Counted from the stretch's first letter, positions 10,861-23,255 are shown. The stretch is 64,000 nucleotides of DNA from Akebia trifoliata (GCA_017979445.1 CM030706.1:26018281-26082280); one strand, 5' to 3'. Notes: generated by a model not told the origin, from the sequence alone. Numbers and translations: made by a program.

Positions 10861-12396
10861 ATTATTTTCAAAAACACACATTCCAACTAGCTCCACGACC
10901 CAGATCCATTTCAACTGGGTCTACGACACAATTGTCCAATACCCATATCCATTCTAGCTGGGTCCACGACCCAGATCCATCTAACCTAGGTCCTCGACCC
11001 AGATCCATCTAAACTGGGTTCACGACCCAAATCACGACAATTGGGTCCAAGACACAAATCCTCTACAATTGGGTTCAAGACGCAGATCCACTACAATTGG
11101 GGCCAAGTCCCAGATACATCACAACTGGGTCCGTGACCTAGATCAGCGTCAATTGGGTCCCCGACCCAGATCCATTCCAAATGGGTCCACGACCCAGATC
11201 CATTTCAACTGGGTCCACGACCCATTTTTCCAAGACCCAGATCCATCACAACTGGGTCGCCGACCCAGATCCTACAACTAGGTCCTTGGCCCAGATCCAT
11301 TTAAACTAGGTTCACGACCTAGTTGTCCAAGACCCAAATCCATCATAACTAGGTCCCCGATCCAGATCCTACAACTAGGTGCACGACCCAGATCCATTTC
11401 AACTGGGTCCATGATCCAGATCTACTTCAATTGGGTTCCCGACCTAGATCTATTTCAACTACATCCACGATCCAAATCCACTACAACTAGGTCTACGACC
11501 TAAAATTAGTTCAAATCGGGTCCACGACCCATATGAAACTAAGTCCATTATATGATCTAACAAGGCTGAAAACTTATCAATCAACTCAAATTAATTCAAT
11601 TTTTTTCAACAAAAAATATAATTTAAAAAATCAATTGCAGTTCTTGGTCAAAGTCGGTGCCTAGAAAGATCTTGTCTTGTTGATACGAGGGAGATAAACT
11701 ACGCCTATTCAAGGAAATGAGGTGATTTAAGAGTGCCATTTTGCGCCGCCTCTTCCTTGGAGATCTGACTGGTCGGCATTAATTTCATAGAATTGGGTTG
11801 AGGGCTAACAAAAAAAATATCTTTTCCACTCGACTTGTTTGCAGCAATCCAATTTTTCAAAATGTTATACCGACTCCGTGTCGATGTTAGTCCCGTGCTG
11901 ATGTAATTATTTTTTCTTAATGTTATACCGACTCCGTGTCGATGCCAGCTCCGTGCTGAGATAATTTTTTTTTCAAAAAAAAATATTTTACCGACTCCGT
12001 GTCGATGCCAGCTCCGCGTTAGTGTAATTCTTTTTTCAAAACGTTTTACCAACTCCGTGTTGATGCCAACTCTATGCTGATGTCAACTCCGTGTTGATGC
12101 CAACTCCGTGTCGATGCCAGCTCCGTACTGAGATAATTTATTTTTTCAAGAAAATATTTTACCTACTCCGTGTCGATGTCAGCTCCGTGCTTATGAAATT
12201 CCATTTTTCAAAATGTTTCCGACTCCTTGTCGATGCCAGTTCATTTTTTATGCAAACTCCGTGTTGATGCTAGCTCTGTGTTGATGTAATTATTTAAAAA
12301 AATACACAATCTAGCTCTACGCTGATGCTAACTCCGTGTTGATGTCGGCTCTGCGCTAAGAGACCCTTTGTTTTAAAACCCGTTTACCTTATAATA
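10861..12396 (+). repeat. Satellite unit 4
   Basis: Array a at about 10885-11545, module b at about 11630-11810, array c at about 11865-12365, ending in the shared junction with TTTGTTTTAAAACCCG. Confidence 0.85.
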
Positions 12397-12877
12397 ATTA
12401 TTTTCAAAAATACACATTCCAACTAGGTCAACGACCCAAATCCATTTCAACTGGGTCTACGACCAATTGTCCAAGTCCCATATCCATTCTTGCTGGGTCC
12501 ATGACTTAGATCCATCTCAACTGGGTTCACGGCCTAAATCACTACAACTGGGTCTATGACCCAGATCCTCTACAATTAGGTCCAAGACCCAGATCCACTA
12601 TAATTGGGGCCAAGCCCCAAATACATCACAACTGGGTCCGTGACCCAGATCAGCGTCAATTGGGTCCCCGACCCAGATCCATCACAACTGGGTACCTGAC
12701 ACAGATCCTACAACTAGGTCCTTGACCCAGATCCATTTCAACCGGGTCCACGACCCAGTTTTCCAAGACCCAGATTCATCACAACTAGGTCCCTGATCCA
12801 GATCCTACAACTAGGTCCACGACCCAGATCCATTCAACTGGGTCCATGACCCAAATCCATTTCAACTGGGTCCACGA
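12397..12877 (+). repeat. Satellite unit 5, truncated after array a
   Basis: Only array a is present. At 12877 it stops within a unit (GGGTCCACGATC) and changes into unrelated sequence, so this is a breakpoint and not a natural unit end. Confidence 0.8.
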
Positions 12878-13263
12878 TCGGAAAGTTTTGAACAATTGGG
12901 AAAATTTCCCATTAACCCTCGAGGCTATTTAGGCCTAAAAAAATGCCGTTAAACGAATCTAGTTTGCCTAAGGATCATAATGAGCCCTCATCCTCGGGTA
13001 AATACTGTTTTGAGGGCTCCCTATCTTTACTAATAAATTTGCATGATTGTTCTTCTTATTTCAGGTATCCAAAAAGTAACAAAAAATCAAATATTACTCA
13101 AAAATCAAAAAAATCAAATATTTCTTAAAATACAAAAAAATAAAAAACCTTTCAAAATTGCAAAAAAATAGATATTTTCTAAAAAATAAAAAAGGAGCTT
13201 TCAAGGGATCTGTCTCGATCAAATAATTACCCAGATAAGACAAAATTTTAAAAGAACGAGTAT
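12878..13263. other. A/T-rich spacer without a recognisable gene
   Basis: Non-coding, with poly-A-rich CAAAAATCAAAAAAATC stretches from 13080 on. It leads into the pol fragment. I see no repeat family or regulatory site I can name. Confidence 0.5.
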
Positions 13264-13790
13264 GATTTCGATCTTGAATTCGACTTCGACCTCATGGGGA
13301 TCGAAGAAGAGTCTGAGGACGAAGTGGAGTACCTGCCTAAAGAAATCAAAGACTTGGTAAAGCATCACGAAAAAGATGTTCAGCCAAACATTGAGGATAC
13401 AGACTGAATCAATCTTGATACCGAAAAGGATCCACGAATCGTCAAGATCGGAGCCTTACTGACACAACAACAAAAAGAAGAAATGATCAAACTCTTACGA
13501 GATTATCAAGACGTCTTCGCATGGTCATACAGGGATATGCCTGGGTTAGACACAGATCTTGTTGTACACAAGCTGCCAATTACTCCCGGAAGCAAGCCGT
13601 TCAAGTAGAAACTGAGAAGGCTAAAATCATAATGGACCCTCAAGGTCAAAGATGAGGTTATGAAGCAGTTCAAAGTAGGATTCCTCACAGTTTCTACATA
13701 CCCTGAATGGTTAGCTAACGATGTACCAGTACCCAAGAAAAACGGGAAGGTACGCATGTGTGTTGACTATCGAGATCTGAACAAAGTGAG
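13264..13790 (+). pseudogene. pol: Pol fragment: pre-RT linker and start of reverse transcriptase
   Basis: The plus-strand reading has the acidic linker DFDLEFDFDLMGIEEESEDE, then LLRDYQDVFAWSYRDMPGLD, the signature just before RT in Tat/Ogre elements. The RT start follows (YPEWLANDVPVPKKNGKVRM, then CVDYRDLNK). TGA at about 13405 and further stops near 13605 and 13630 break it. It stops abruptly at about 13790, directly after the CVDYRDLNK motif, so the RT palm, RNase H and integrase are missing. The sequence to the right is on the other strand, which indicates a rearrangement. Confidence 0.85.
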
Positions 13791-13794
13791 GACA

Positions 13795-15154
13795 CTGGGC
13801 AAGTCTGTCCCTCAACTCAGCAACCTCAACTCAAAACCTAACCACTTCACCACTATCATTAGGTCATGACTGGGCAAGTTCGGATGTCAGCCGAGCAATC
13901 TCTTTCTGCATTTTCTTCTCGGATTTGAGCCAAACAGCTTGAATTCGATGATGATTAGTCTGAGACTCCTCCACTCGATCTCGATAATCAAAGAAAGATG
14001 AAACACTAGGACGTGCTCGGGGAACTATTGACACCAATGGCCTCCCAGAGACGAGTTCTCGAATCCAATGTAAGTATGCCAGGAATAGGTGTACTGCAAA
14101 GATGGGTCAACTCGGAACCTCAACTCGACTCCATTCTTTTATGAGTCGACTCAGAAGTGTAGTTGATAAAGGACTAGTTAACTAATCGAAATTCTCGGGG
14201 ATGAGCACACCCTGATCATAACCAAACTGTCGAAGAACCCGAAGTGGTATATAATGAGTTGTCCTATAAAGACCAATCAAAACGAGAAAACAGGCACCAT
14301 CAAATGCTATCACGGGAGACCCCCGAGGTTGAAATGCACCTACCCATCTCACTTTTTCATCATCAAGGTTGCCTATAAAAGAATACCACTCTTCTTTGCC
14401 ACCCGAGACGAAGGGAGCAACTTGTCTCGACATTATAAGTACAAGATCGGCATTAACGCAAAATGGGCGATTAACAACTTCAGTTGAGGCCATGTGATCC
14501 ATAAACTAAAGCTACAATAACAGAAGCATTCTAAACCTTGAAAAATTAGTAAATTTAAATTTAAATTTAAATCCAAGCTAAGTTTAGAACTTACCTGCAG
14601 GAGTGGAGCGCATCCCCGAAAAAGTCAATCATGACCGGACTTACAAGCCGTGAGAGATTCGAACATCTCACTCAAAAGCATGGGGGCCAATCGACGTCCC
14701 TATTAGACTCGTTGGATCACGTGAATGAGATAAAGGTCCATGATGTCTCCGCCACCTGGAAACAAGAGTTGGTTCATCACCATCAAAGTGAGGATATTAA
14801 AATGAACCAACGGTCTCGAGGGATTCGTAAGACGCTCAATCAAGAAGGATCTAGACATCGTCTTCAAAATCAATCCACTATTCGAAATCTTTAGAAACTT
14901 TCGATTTATCCCCAAGAAGTCTAAAGCCTCGCCTCGATAACCATAGCGTAAAGGTGGAACAACAATCATACTCGACATCTCAAGACCTAAGAACACTTCA
15001 AGCTCCTCAATGGTGGGGAGTCATTTCATGTTCCCCAAAACGAAAGAGGTTGAGCTTGGGAACCCAACATCCCAATATGACCTTAATCAAGCCCCATTGC
15101 ATCGGGACATTAGGCAAGGAGAGTGTGTATACCAGCTTGTTCAAATCTGATTGA
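13795..15154 (-). pseudogene. ORF1 fragment of an Ogre/Tat element (DUF7745-like)
   Basis: Read leftward from 15154. The N-terminal part includes the phrase MTPTIEELEVFLGLEM, the P.. EE... LGL pattern of the plant ORF1/DUF7745 (plant mobile-domain-like) family. The middle (14502-14182) carries EEWYSFIGNLDDEKVRWVGA and LIGLYRTTHYIPLRVLRQFG, typical of the C-terminal half. A coiled-coil-like tail (KKMQKEIARLTSELAQ) lies at about 13900. Stops and frame changes near 15000, 14700 and 14180 make it non-functional. The role of ORF1 in these elements is not established. It is in opposite orientation to the pol piece at its left. The family assignment rests on motif memory. Confidence 0.7.
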
Positions 15155-15577
15155 ATCTTTCTCACAAAAAAAATAATTCAAAAATCAAAAATCAAAAAAT
15201 AATAAAAAATTATAAAAAATCAAAATAAAAAAATTATAAAAAAATAAAAAAAAATTCAAAAAGAACATCAAAAACCCTTTCGAGTTACACTCAATTTCGA
15301 CTTATTAGAACATGACTAAAGAAATACCCGAATTTCAAAAAATCACCAAATTTTCATCAAATCGAAGGTCTCACACGAGCTCCGCGCCATCGAGATCAAG
15401 GAATTGATGAGGTAACTCTGTCAGACCCCATGCTTGAGTAACCATTTTCTACAAAAGTCATCAATTCAATCGGTAATTCGAAGTCGTGTTTTACAAAATT
15501 TTGTCTGGCCCGTACAAATAGGGGTTTAGTCTATTCTTTGCAGTTCTTTGCATGCAATTCCTGCAAAGAATGGCAAC
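15155..15577. other. A/T-rich non-coding stretch with a 10-bp inverted repeat at its right end
   Basis: Poly-A-rich up to 15250, then unremarkable. ATTCTTTGCA at 15533-15542 and TGCAAAGAAT at 15562-15571 form a perfect 10-bp inverted repeat just before the LTR at 15578. No convincing polypurine tract is visible there. Confidence 0.6.
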
Positions 15578-17191
15578 TGTAGACACCCCAATTTGAAAGG
15601 GCCCATACTGGAAAGGGGCCCAAAATCAACAATTTTTCAACAAAATGTGCCAACGGGCCTCAAAGGCCCAACTCACGAGAAGTTTGACATTTTAATCAAA
15701 TCGAGGCCCCTAAGACCTCCCAACGATTTAGTGGGCCCACTAAGGAAACTCGGCACGCTTCCATCTACCCCGCTCGACTCAAAATATCGATTTTTTCAAC
15801 AAAATTGGCCAACGGGCTTCAAAAGCCCAAATCACTAAAAATGGACATTTTGGTCGAATCGAGGTCCCTAAGACCTCCCAATGGTCTAAGGGGCCCACCA
15901 AAAGGGTTTGAACTAACCTACACCTTCCCAACCTTCACCGCTCCGCTCAGGTATCAAAAAATATCCGAATTCTCGATAAAATTCTCCAACGGGCCTAAAA
16001 AGTCCGATTCGCCAACATGTGGCATTTTTTATCAAACCAATGATTGTAAAAATCTCAAAAAAATTAAAAAATTAAAAAATGTGAGACTTGGGATGCCTAC
16101 CCCTCCTCTACTTCGAATTCACAAACACCCTAAGCCCATTCAATATCCAAAAGCCCTCAACTCTTTCCTAAATTAATTTCTCACCTTACCCCTAACCTAA
16201 AATCAATCCCACATCATTTAAAATCTAAAACCAACCTACCCTCTCAAAATCATTTCTAAAATAACCCCAATCAATTGTTAAAACCCAAAACCAATTCCAA
16301 AACTCAAGCCCAACACTACAAACCCCATAAGACCCTACCCATATCCAATTCATTATCCAACCCACAACCCTAACCCATAAACCATCATCCACATCAAATC
16401 AATCACCAATGTATCATCAAAAGGTAACTCATGTCATCATCCCCTTTCACCTCCCTCATCTAATCACCTATCCCCATCACTTTTCTCTCACAATTCATCT
16501 AACCTATCACTTCTCTCCAAAAATCACCTCAACTCATCACCACCCATACCCTAACCCATTATCTCTCTCTAACACCATCAACCACCCACGTCACAACCCA
16601 TATCCTATACACCCTAACCTATCACCATTCTCTAACACCATCAACCACCCACATCACAACCCATATCTCCTACAACTCAACCCATCACTTTCCCTTAAAA
16701 CACTCTAACAAAATCATCTCTACCCATACCTCCCATCATCATCACCAAATTAACCCATACTATTCTCTCTAATTAAACAACTACCATCACCATCAACACA
16801 CCCCATCACCTCACTCTCTCATCATAGTTGCCACATGTCTTCATCCCCTTAATCCTCTCAAAAACCAATCTACCAACCTCTTGCATAACTTATTCTCCTA
16901 AATCTAAACACCCTACTTCTTCAATCAACATAATACTCATTCTCCAAACAACTCTCTTACACCCCCATTCCTCCCATCAACCATCACTCATCTCATCCCA
17001 CCAAACACTCTACCCACATGGATTTGGGTAGGATCCAAACCATTTAGATCTAAAAATTACCCATTTTCACTCATTACATAATTACCCCCACTTTCATTCT
17101 AAATTTCATACCTTTCACCTCTAAAACCAATGCCATTAGCCATTCTCCTAACTTTTCACCCTATTATACCCCCAAACACTCTCCCAACACC

Positions 17192-17199
17192 TATAAATA
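17192..17199 (+). promoter_or_regulatory. Likely LTR TATA box
   Basis: TATAAATA in the middle of the LTR, in the same relative position as in the LTRs of elements C and B. Confidence 0.55.
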
Positions 17200-17910
17200 C
17201 GTCTCCTTTCCTTCCAAAAATGGTTAACCACTGTTACCAACTCTCACTAAAAAAATCTTACCAAGTCTCATAGAAAAAATTACTCTACTCTCTACTCTCA
17301 ACTCTCTACTCATCACTTCACTACTCTCTCACACTAATCTCAAAAGAGTTATATTCTCATAACTCATTAAGGACTCAACTCAAGAAGACATAGAAGAAGA
17401 AGAAGGAAGGAAAGAAAAGAAAAGAAAAGAAAATCTTGAAGCTTCAAGGTGGGTCAAAAGAACACACCCCCTCTCTCTCTCTCTACCTTCTCCATATCCC
17501 TCTTCTACTACCCCCTTTCACCTCTTTTTAATTTTTATTTTAGATATCCCCTAAGATGTAATGTTTCCTCTCCCTTATCTCCGGTAGATCGAACTTTGGT
17601 TTGATCTAAAGTAGGTTGTAAGCACCTTCAAAAAAATAAAACTGATGCAACCCATCAAATCTATTTTGAGGCAACCGATTTTTGGGTCATTCTCAATTCA
17701 TGAGAATGGATCCATAGCCATCGCCAACATTTTTAAAAGTGTGTTATTCCCAAGACTAAGGATCATCTCCTTCAATGGGATGATCTTATAATCAAATCGA
17801 AAGTAAATCCTTACTAAGGGTACAAGATATCGACACGTGGCACTTCACCTTTTTTTTTCATTTTTAATTTAAAATGACCGAGTTGAGTTGAGGTTACCAC
17901 CACATGGTGG

Positions 17911-17945
17911 GGATAAAAGGGTGCCTAACACCTTTTCTTTTCTCC
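17911..17945 (+). other. LTR stem-loop, partly decayed
   Basis: GGATAAAAGGG, loop TGCCTAACACCTT, TTCTTTTCTCC. Eight Watson-Crick pairs, two G-T (wobble) pairs and one mismatch; the loop is exact. Confidence 0.75.
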
Positions 17946-18136
17946 AATTGAGCCGCTTACCCGAATCTCAAGGATTGATTAGTACCTTATCCATCGCGAG
18001 TCACCAAAATGTCAAAATGTCACTTTTTTGAAAAATGTACATCGGGTGACCATTCACACCCTCTTACAATATGAATGGTGGCGACTCCAAACCTTAGTAG
18101 ATGTGGTCATCGTAATCGCGAAACCACGTATCTACA

Positions 18137-19079
18137 CTATTAATGAAAACTTTACTTTTAAGCTAACTGTTATTCTATTTTTAACATAAACTTTACTTCT
18201 TCATACTGTTTACACTGTACACACAATCAGCTAGTTGCTTTTTAAATTTCCCTTGATTTTCAACAATATGCTCTATTTGTGCTTCTGTGCTGCATGTTCA
18301 ATTATTGTTCTGCCTTCAATATGAACTTTACTTAAACACCTCAACAAATCTGTTTTCTTGTACTACTTGTATTTATTACCTTTTTTAACTAGGTTCTATC
18401 TTATGTAACTTTTACTTAGATAAAACCTTTTTGTAAATAATCACATAGTTAAAAATTTGTGAAGTATTACTTTATATTCTCTAGAGAGGTACATTTGAGT
18501 TACTATCCTTCAGGAAGGCTCTAACTCAGTGTTACGCAACATATAGCTGAATGGATTTTAGAGCATAATACTCACCTTTGTTCCTAAAATAGCTATTCTA
18601 CAACACTTTTATTATTCTAAAGCAAATTGCAGTCGTTCAACAATTTTCTCTTTACTATAGGTGGATGAGGACTTTAAAGATTTGTTCTTTGGCTAACCAA
18701 ATCTCTGTGCTCTGTCTCTCAGGACAGATTATGGCCATCCAACTCTTCATTCTACTTATTAAACTAGAGGAGAGCTGCGAGGACCAAATTCTCGGAAGAG
18801 CCCAACTTAGTGTTATGTTACTCGTACCATAATAGGGCCCCGATTAGCTTCTTATTATGTCAATTAAGGTATAGAAGACCCATGTAGGTCCAGATCTAGG
18901 TGAGATCCAATTTTAGTGCTATATCTGTGCGTAGACTACTAGCAATCAAAAGAGATTTCTTTATTGATAATATATTTTTAGATTACATGTATTCCACGGT
19001 CTAGGTAGCTGTTGACCGCTACCTAATATGTATTTCTTTATTGATAATATGCTCACTTTTAGCCTACTATTGGTATCTT
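18137..19079 (-). other. 3' untranslated region of element E
   Basis: A/T-rich non-coding sequence downstream of E's integrase, including the phrase ACGGTCTAGGTAGCTGTTGA and a duplicated TTTCTTTATTGATAATAT (about 18955 and 19032). No LTR of E is recognisable; it may have been removed at the junction with the LTR ending at 18136. Confidence 0.5.
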
Positions 19080-19782
19080 GTATGGCCCTTTCTAGTTAGG
19101 ACTCAACTTTCCACTATTCTACTATTCTATATTCTGGAATACTCTTTGGAGCACTAGGTCTCCGTCTTTGAACTGCCTGTGGCAGACTCTCTTATTGAAG
19201 AAATTTTGTTGCTTCTTATGATAACTTTCTAGCCTTATTAGCGTTGCTTCTCATTTTTCTTCTAGTAAATCTAATTATGCAATTATCTACTAGTTGTTTT
19301 GATCAGTTTGCACTACTCTTGACCTTATTATGGGGTTGTTATTTTCTGTTGGTATCATTGCCTCCATACCATAGGCCATAGTGAATGGAGACATCCCTGT
19401 GGAGGTTCTAGCAATTGTCTTGTAGGCCTATAAGACACCAGGCAAGACCGTTGTCCATCTTCCCTTTGCTTCTCCCAACCTCTTTTTTAACATATTTATA
19501 AGTACTTTGTTTGTGGCTTCAACATGTTCATTGTCCTACAATATTATAGCGTGGAGAATAACTGCGTTATCCTATGCTCTCTATAAAAAAATTTTGACCT
19601 ATTCTCCTGCAAATTATCTCCCATTGTCTAAGACTATAGTACGTGGCAGACCAAATCGAGAGATTATGTTTTCCTCTATAAACTTCTAAAAATTCTACTG
19701 GCTAATTCTGGTTAAAGGGAGTGCTTCCGCCCACTTGGTAAAGTAATTTGTCACCACCAGCAAGAAGGTTAGGTTATCTGGT
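19080..19782 (-). pseudogene. pol: Integrase catalytic core and C-terminal part of element E
   Basis: The minus strand reads TNYFTKWAEALPLTRIS next to the break at 19782, then FIEENIISRFGLPRTIVLDN, the second half of the D,D-35-E core (the conserved Asp of the LDNG/SDNG block is visible). Near 19150-19200 comes NKRVCHRQFKDGDLVLQRVF, the GDLVL C-terminal motif. Internal stops (for example after ISQ and near 19560) inactivate it. The N-terminal part continues at 23463 beyond the inserted solo LTR, in the same reading frame when the LTR and one CTGGT copy are ignored. Confidence 0.85.
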
Positions 19783-20857
19783 TGTAGACACCCCATTTTT
19801 GCATCCGCTTGACTTGGTAATCCGTCACTCGGTTGCTGTGGATTCCTAATGATGAGCGCAAAAGAACTCGAAAGTTTGTGAGAAGTCTCCTTCCAATTCC
19901 TTCTGCCTTCAATCTTATTCTATTCTTTCTTTTTACCACGCGACATAGAATTACGCACGCTTAGGATCGCTATACCATACACTCAACTTAGTAAGCACGT
20001 ACGCTTAGGCTTGCTACACATTTGGACAACTTAGAGACCTCGCTACGCTAGGAAAACATGACCTCAAGATTTAGAAATAATCACGTTGCGACTGAAAGAA
20101 ACTTCACGCCAAAATAAATAAAAATGATCGTAATACCCCTTGATATCCGACACTTAGAAACATTAACGCTTAGGAAAACACAATTAAAGAATTAAAAAGA
20201 CTTCAATAAAAACCTTGAATAATCAAAATTTAAAATTTAAATCAATTAAAATTTACAATCAAATAAAAAATTTCAAATTGAAAATAACCATTAAACTAAA
20301 ATTAGAATTTAATCGACAACTTAAAATTTAAGACCAACTTGAAATTCAAATTAAAATTCAAAATTAAATCAAAAATAAATTTTAAAATCAAATTAAAGAT
20401 CAATTAATCAATCCGAATTAAAATTCTATTAAAACCCAACTAAAACCAATCAACAAATTAAAAAATCAAAATTCAAGCTCAATCGACCAATCAATATTCA
20501 AATCAAAACATAATTAACCAATCGAATTAAAATCTTAATCAACAATCAAGATTAAAAAGAGAAATATAATTAACCCATCAAATTAATTAAAATCAAACCA
20601 AAATTAAAAAATTGTAACCTAAACCATCAACTAAAATTAAAAATGAAAATTTAATCAATAATTCATCATCCACGTACCATGGGTTGCGAAGCGTGGGATC
20701 ATGGTCCCATTCTTTCTAAACTAAAAAAGAGAGACATTCTCTCTTTGGGTTCGGTCAAAGAATAAGCAAACAAAAAAGGCAAAGAACAAGCAGACAAAAA
20801 AATAAACAAATAAATGAAAGAAAGAAAGAGAATAAAAGAAAAATAGAAAAATTATGC

Positions 20858-20865
20858 TATAAAAG
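20858..20865 (+). promoter_or_regulatory. Likely TATA box of the solo LTR
   Basis: TATAAAAG, in an otherwise purine-rich stretch, followed by a C/T-rich presumed transcribed leader. Confidence 0.5.
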
Positions 20866-22074
20866 GAGGTAGACAATTTCTTTAACAGAAAAAAAGAGGG
20901 GAGAGGTCTGACGTTTTAAATAGAGAGGGCTGTCTTCCTTCAATTTTGTCTCTGATAACTCACACATGGCAGCAAGGACATAAAGAGGAAACTTCTGAAA
21001 AACAAAAGAAAAGAAAAAGGGAAAAAGAAAAGAAAGAAGAGAGGAGAGGAAGGAGGGCTACTTGGTTCGTCTTCTCTATCAGCCCCCTTCATCATCTCCA
21101 TGCAACCAGCTGCCTCACGCATCACAGCCACTGTCATCGTCTTCATCACCCAACCAAACACGAACCTCTTTTTCTTCCAACTACGTCATCTCTACCCTCC
21201 ACCTCCTTCCTTCTTCTTTCATTCATCTTGGTTCAGCACCTACTGTCCGTGCCACCCCATCACAGACCGCACCATTATATCACCATTGCAGTCCCAACCT
21301 CACCCCATTACAGCACCATGTACAGACCCCATTAACAGCTTTCCTTTATCACGTCTTCAGCCCCCTCAGTCCCTTGGTTTCGGCCTGAAGAACAGCCCCG
21401 TTGTCACCACCGTTATCATCACCTCACACAGCCATTGAAATCAACCCCCCTACTTTCACATTCTATTCTTCATCTTAACCTTTCTTCAATCCCAAACGGC
21501 CTCCATCTGCAGCCTTCATTGCAACACCCAAGCCCCCACTCCATTACAGCTTTATCACCTTCATCTTCTTCACATAGCAGCCCCTATCCCACACCTTCTT
21601 TCTCCTCTATTTTTCAGCCATTGCAGTGGTTGTAAGCAGCCCCATCCGTGGTCCATTAATGGCCCCAAGTTCCCTCTAAAAGCGGCCCCCACCTTCAGCC
21701 ATTACAACAGCCAACTAACTTCACGTTTTCTTCTTCTCAGTCCCACTTTAGCCCCAAACGTCCTTTAGTAGATCCTACTACGGCACCCCTTGTTCTCTCA
21801 CGTTCTCCCCTACAGCATCACATATCCTTTTGGGCAGCCTCTACCCCTCCTCTCTCGTATATTCTAGTAGTGACCAATCAAATATTTCTGAAGGAACTCC
21901 GCATAACCACGATCTTGCAAGTGGTAAGTCCGTTTTATTTCTTTTTCGTACTCTCCTCTAAGTGTTATTTTATGTGTTGGTTTCATTCATGAACATTAAT
22001 TTGCGAAGTTTGCATGAGTCTGACTTGCTGTTTTTTTGTGCTTAGAAATTTCAAAATTGATTTTTTTATTAAAG

Positions 22075-22680
22075 TTAACACGTGAGACGACTCACTGAAT
22101 CTTGGTGCATATAAGGGCTCGAAATCGATTTTTTTTTTAATAACGTGGTTGTGGATCAAGTCATTGAGTTTATGTGTGCAAGGGGGTATAAAATTGATTT
22201 TTTAAATAATATGCATGTGAATCAAGTCGCTGATATTTTGTGCGCATCGGAGGTTTAAAATCATACTTTTTTGGGAAATGAGCATCGAGTTGACTCACTG
22301 ATTTGTGTGTACATCGGAATTTAAAAATGGGTTTGTTTAATTGAATTAATATGTGAGTCAACTCGCTGATTGGTATGTGCATGAGGAGCATTAAAATCGA
22401 TTTCTTTTAAAATGTACACGTGAGTGAACTCACTGATTTTTTGCGCACATATGAGGTTTAAAATTGATTTTGGTAAAGTTACCACGTGAGTTAACTCACT
22501 GATTTGTGTTCACATATGAGTTTAAAATCAATTTTCTCTTTAATAATATTGCAAGTGATGAAATGGACACGAGTTGACTCACTGATTTTGGTGGATATTG
22601 GGGTGTGAAAAGTTATTTTACTTTTCAAAATGTTGTCAATGAGCCGACTCGCTGATTTGTGTTCACGTGGCAAAAATGGA
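22075..22680 (+). repeat. Degenerate tandem repeat (about 75-80 bp units) with GTGAGTTAACTCAC palindrome
   Basis: Eight or nine units, each with a form of GTGAGTCAACTCACTGATTT followed by GTGCACAT and AAAATCGATTTT. One unit has the perfect 14-bp palindrome GTGAGTTAACTCAC (about 22487). It lies in the downstream half of the solo LTR. Confidence 0.75.
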
Positions 22681-23255
22681 TTCTTGAAGATTCACAACTT
22701 GCTAATTTTGAGGATTTATGGATTTTTCTTTGATTTGGTAATTTTCCTAAGATCATGATTTTCTATTTTTGGAAAATTGATATTTATAGATTGCTAATTT
22801 GGGAAATCCAATTTTGATAATTCTCTAATTTGGAAAATCCTTTTTTTAAATTTCTAATTTTGAACTCTCAAGTTAGGAAATTTCTAATTTCTAATTTAGA
22901 AATTTCGTGAATTCCCAAATTAGAAGTTTCATATTCTCAATTTTCCACTTTAGAAAATTTTCACAGATTTCTATTTTGGTCGATTTGGAAAATTTTCACA
23001 TATTGGGATTTGTAATTGAAATGTTGCCATGTGGACTTTGAAGCATAGACCGAAATTAAGGTTTTTTCAAATATTTCCATCTTTATGCGAAATTCGAGAA
23101 ATTATTTGATATTTGGAGAATATTGGCCTTGAGATTCGTTTAACACATTCGATATAATTTGATGATGATGGTGACGATGATTGGACCATAATCTTGACTT
23201 TAGTCTCTACCCGTTGACCGAAGGACATTTTGGATCGTAGTAGAGACCGATCGGG

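Larger units (their letters stand above)
6201..12877 (+). repeat. Higher-order composite satellite (4.3 units of about 1.44-1.63 kb)
   Basis: Units start at 6201, 7794, 9235, 10861 and 12397, each with ATTATTTTCAAAA.TACACATTCC. Each complete unit has array a (28-bp GGGTC-NNN-GACCC units), module b (single copy, about 170 bp), array c (17-bp units) and a junction TTTGTTTTAAAACCCGT. The order a-b-c equals the leader of element C at 30850-32410, so the satellite appears to be amplified retrotransposon leader. No LTR, PBS or coding sequence lies inside. The first unit is cut by the element 1 LTR and the last stops after array a. Confidence 0.9.
15578..18136 (+). mobile_element. LTR of the element 1 family (2,559 bp), no PBS next to it
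   Basis: TGTAGACACCCCAATTTG at 15578 to CACGTATCTACA at 18136; homologous along its length to 3931-6200 but in plus orientation. TATA box TATAAATA at 17192-17199. Lineage stem-loop at 17911-17945. PBS-like TGGCGACTCC at 18079-18088. No tRNA-Arg site follows 18136 and no matching 5-bp duplication flanks it (GCAAC left, CTATT right). It is therefore a 3' LTR with lost context or a rearranged solo LTR. Confidence 0.8.

Noticed and set aside
6192..12052. Repeat-rich ORFs in the satellite
   Set aside because: Same reason: products of 28- and 17-bp tandem units, in both strands and several frames.
13041..13068. Possible intron acceptor TTGTTCTTCTTATTTCAG upstream of the pol fragment, since Ogre pol is known to contain an intron
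   Set aside because: No open frame continues directly after it and no donor is traceable in this rearranged patch. It may be real but cannot be supported.
16409..17031. ORFs rich in His, Pro and Ser in the LTR at 15578-18136, and their counterparts at 4587-5375
   Set aside because: Low-complexity C/A-rich LTR sequence, not conserved as protein between the two LTR copies.
3931..18136. The two LTRs of one family as ends of a single element
   Set aside because: They are in opposite orientation, and the first has a PBS pointing left. They cannot be the pair of one element.
20946..21635. Several overlapping Pro/Ser/His-rich ORFs
   Set aside because: They lie in the C/T-rich part of the solo LTR, overlap in three frames, and show no family similarity.
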